This document shows, piece after piece, positions 61,806 to 64,000 of a stretch of 64,000 nucleotides of DNA (the stretch's first letter is position 1; every line of letters starts with the position of its first letter). Both the position numbers and the translations under genes were made by a program. This DNA is from Sphagnum compactum (taxonomy: Eukaryota; Bryophyta; Sphagnopsida; Sphagnales): the NCBI GenBank assembly GCA_965153455.1, contig OZ234503.1, positions 3,472,001 through 3,536,000 on the forward strand, read 5' to 3'. The notes beneath the pieces are model-generated. The model was given only the letters and a program-made list of their open reading frames with translations, was not told the origin of the DNA and searched no databases.

Positions 61806-62973
61806 AGTAACAACATTCAATGGCAACCTTCTTGTTGATGAACATGGTGAAATGGTTGATTCCCTCCTTTCGGCTTTGGAAACAAATCCTACTTCTTCAA
61901 TTCAACTACTCAAAACCCAAACAATCCCCTCATTTCCAATGTTTACTTGCACAAATTGCAAGTGTGATGTTTGTAGATGGATTATTCAATTAGGCTACTT
62001 TGCACCCGTTGAAACCACCATCTTTAGACACATTTTAAACAATGACACATGGGAAAATGGTGCCATGGTGGTGGATGTTGGAGCAAACGTAGGCTATTTC
62101 TCAGCCTATGCTACTATGATGGGATGTCGTGTGGCATCTTTTGAACCCAATCCACATCCGCGGCAATTTATGTTAGCCACATCATCTATCCATGATCTAC
62201 ATCACACCAAATGGCAAGTTTACCCTGTTGCCATTGGCAGAGAGGTAAGACATTTTTATGTTTTACTTTAGAATTTAAAAAGAAAATAAGGTTGGTCCTT
62301 TAATTAAAGCCAAAATAAGTAAGTCTTGCTACAAATTTTGTTTTACATCAATTATAAGTTTTTAATAGGAACACTCATAAATAATGTAAGGGATAATCGA
62401 AGGAAAACAAAGAATGCTATTTATTTTCATTAATTATAAGAATGTTATATGGGAATAACTTATATTTTTATGTGTTTTAATTATTTCAAGGTGAGTGGGG
62501 TGCAGGAAAATGAGGCGTTGTTTACAACTTCTATTCCATGGGGCGCAGGTCACATTGCAAGACGAATTTTACAACTTGATAATGACTTTGTTAAAGTTCA
62601 AGTGATCCCACTCCATAAGCTTGTGAAGGAGGATGTTGTCCTTTTGAAAATTGACACCGAAGGCTATGAAAAAGATGTTATAGAAGGCTCAGAACAATTG
62701 TTCAAGAACCATGTTGTACACAATGTTGTTATTGAGGTGAAAAACTTCAATGACCCCGACAAGAGAGATTTCATGCACCATTTGAAAAAAATAGGTCATT
62801 TCACCCATGTTTATAGCTACCATGACTCCTATGATTATGATCGAATTAGTTTGGAATTTGAAGACTTGAAGCCTCGCTTCTTTGATGTTACAGATATTAT
62901 TGGTAACAAAAAGTACCATGAAAATGTACCTTATGAAGACTTGTGGTTTTGCAAGCAACCCATTTCTTTCTAG
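61806..62973 (+). CDS. FkbM-family S-adenosylmethionine methyltransferase, 3' exons
   Basis: Two exons are visible: about 61806-62244 and 62491-62973, joined in phase 0 (AIGRE then VSGVQENEALF). Exon A has a Cys-rich patch (CTNCKCDVC), then the SAM-binding motif VVDVGANVGYFSAY and the acidic-loop FEPNP. Exon B has VVLLKIDTEGYEKDVIEGSE, the conserved LKIDTEGxE block of FkbM enzymes, and ends at TAG 62971-62973. Together they give about 306 residues, near the full size of the fold. No ATG opens exon A: the frame enters through a likely AG acceptor at about 61804-61805, and the first Met (GEMVDS) is about 25 residues in. So either an upstream exon exists or the 5' end is lost. Members O-methylate sugars or small molecules; the substrate here is unknown. 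Confidence 0.82.
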
Positions 62974-63429
62974 ACATATATAACATTGGTTATAACAAAT
63001 GGTTATAACATAATAACATCTTATTTGAAAAGAAGGAAAACCCTTCCAAATTGTCAATTTTTTACAATAAATTCCAATTGGATATACTAGAGGGATGCTT
63101 ATACATTTTTATTATCATATAAAATTTTATGATCAAATTCAACTAAGTTTTCTTTTAGGTTGTAGTTACTTTGTTTACATCATAAAATTGTGGAAGACAA
63201 AACCATACATGCATAAACACAATGCTTGCAAGAAAATTCATTGCACTAAAAAAATTGCTACAAATATTAATTAGTGTTGGTTAGGTTGCAAACCATTGTG
63301 GGTTTAGTTTACCATTGGGCCAATAATGCTAAAATGTTACTTTTAGTATAGCAAACCCAATTTTATGAAGTGAAGTATCTAGTTAATTGATGCTTAATTG
63401 AGAAATTAGGTATGTTTTCTTCTTTTTTA

Positions 63430-63710
63430 GCAGTTTCAAAAACCACATATCCTAAGAAGAAATTTCATGCACTTGGTCATTCCTATGGTAACAAAAATCG
63501 AACAACTAATAAAAGCTTGTACAAAGATGTAATTAGTCATTGTTCAAAAACACCATAAAACAAGAAAAAAGAGGTATATAGAAATATGCAATTAAACGAT
63601 TAGTTTATTGTTTATAGTTGTTCTAGCTGTTTTGCATAATGGTTGGAGGGCAATGTTAATTTATCACAAACTATTTTTTCTCACTAAATATTGGTTTTGC
63701 TTGTTGCACT
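63430..63710. repeat. Dispersed repeat, copy B (partner at 34.3-34.6 kb)
   Basis: Begins CACATATCCTAAGAAGAAAT like the 34.3-kb copy. The second half (GCATAATGGTTGGAGGGCAA, ATTTATCACAAACT, TTGCTTGTTGCAC) is inverted relative to it. Confidence 0.7.
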
Positions 63711-64000
63711 TTAGATTTTTCAATATTCATGTTATTCAACAAGGTAAAAGTATGGTGAAGTGTTTTTTATTCAAGGATTGAGGTTTCAATTCTTGTTTCA
63801 TTTCAATTAACTATGTGTAAGGCAGTTAACAATAAATTTTTTTTTGGAACAATGTATAACCAAAGTTGTGAAGTTGCCAATTGACAAAAAAAAAATTTAA
63901 AAAAATGCAATTGAATTAATAAAACTTTCAACCCAACCTTAGGGCCATAGCACAAAAATCGTGATCCACCCCCAAGTTCACGGTAATTCTTAATTAAAAA
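63711..64000. other. AT-rich window end
   Basis: No feature recognised. Confidence 0.4.

Overview
Plant nuclear DNA, AT-rich, with multi-exon genes that use canonical GT-AG introns, plus many microsatellites, small repeats and one chromodomain-bearing Ty3/gypsy retrotransposon. A cytokinin dehydrogenase gene and a 4-coumarate:CoA ligase relic point to a land plant or a close relative. A gene resembling the CFAP97 sperm/axoneme family points to a lineage with swimming sperm (bryophyte, lycophyte, fern or streptophyte alga) rather than a flowering plant. The species cannot be named from sequence alone.

Layout. 1-1.1 kb: 5' half of a GC-rich cytokinin dehydrogenase gene on the minus strand, cut by the window edge, with a seven-unit degenerate tandem repeat upstream. 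1.1-15 kb: almost gene-free, with a MITE with terminal inverted repeats at 4.0 kb, foldbacks, homopolymer tracts and repeat pairs. 15-17.5 kb: an unrecognised plus-strand ORF of 449 codons. 18.1-20.7 kb: intron-retaining, frameshifted 4CL pseudogene on the minus strand, with an inverted repeat inside. 20.7-28 kb: AT-rich, no gene seen. 28.3-31.7 kb: five-exon Rossmann-fold reductase-like gene (MAT2B/RmlD type, minus) with a second MITE copy in its last intron. 35.4-40.2 kb: 13-exon minus-strand gene joining TPR repeats to a metallo-beta-lactamase hydrolase. 42.8-44.7 kb: four-exon CFAP97-like gene on the plus strand. These last two are divergent and share about 2.5 kb of upstream DNA holding a cluster of GGTAACCGG-like motifs. 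48-56 kb: a degenerate AT-rich tandem array split by a complete LTR retrotransposon (49587-55299, target duplication TCCAC) whose coding region carries four in-frame TAG stops. 56.5-60 kb: composite and tandem repeats. 61.8-63.0 kb: 3' exons of an FkbM-type methyltransferase gene.

The genes do not form a pathway. Cytokinin breakdown, phenylpropanoid activation (decayed), a nucleotide-sugar/MAT2B-like reductase, an MBL hydrolase, a presumed sperm axoneme protein and a methyltransferase sit as independent single genes. I derived exon structures by hand from reading frame, splice dinucleotides and phase, so boundaries are good hypotheses rather than transcript-verified facts.
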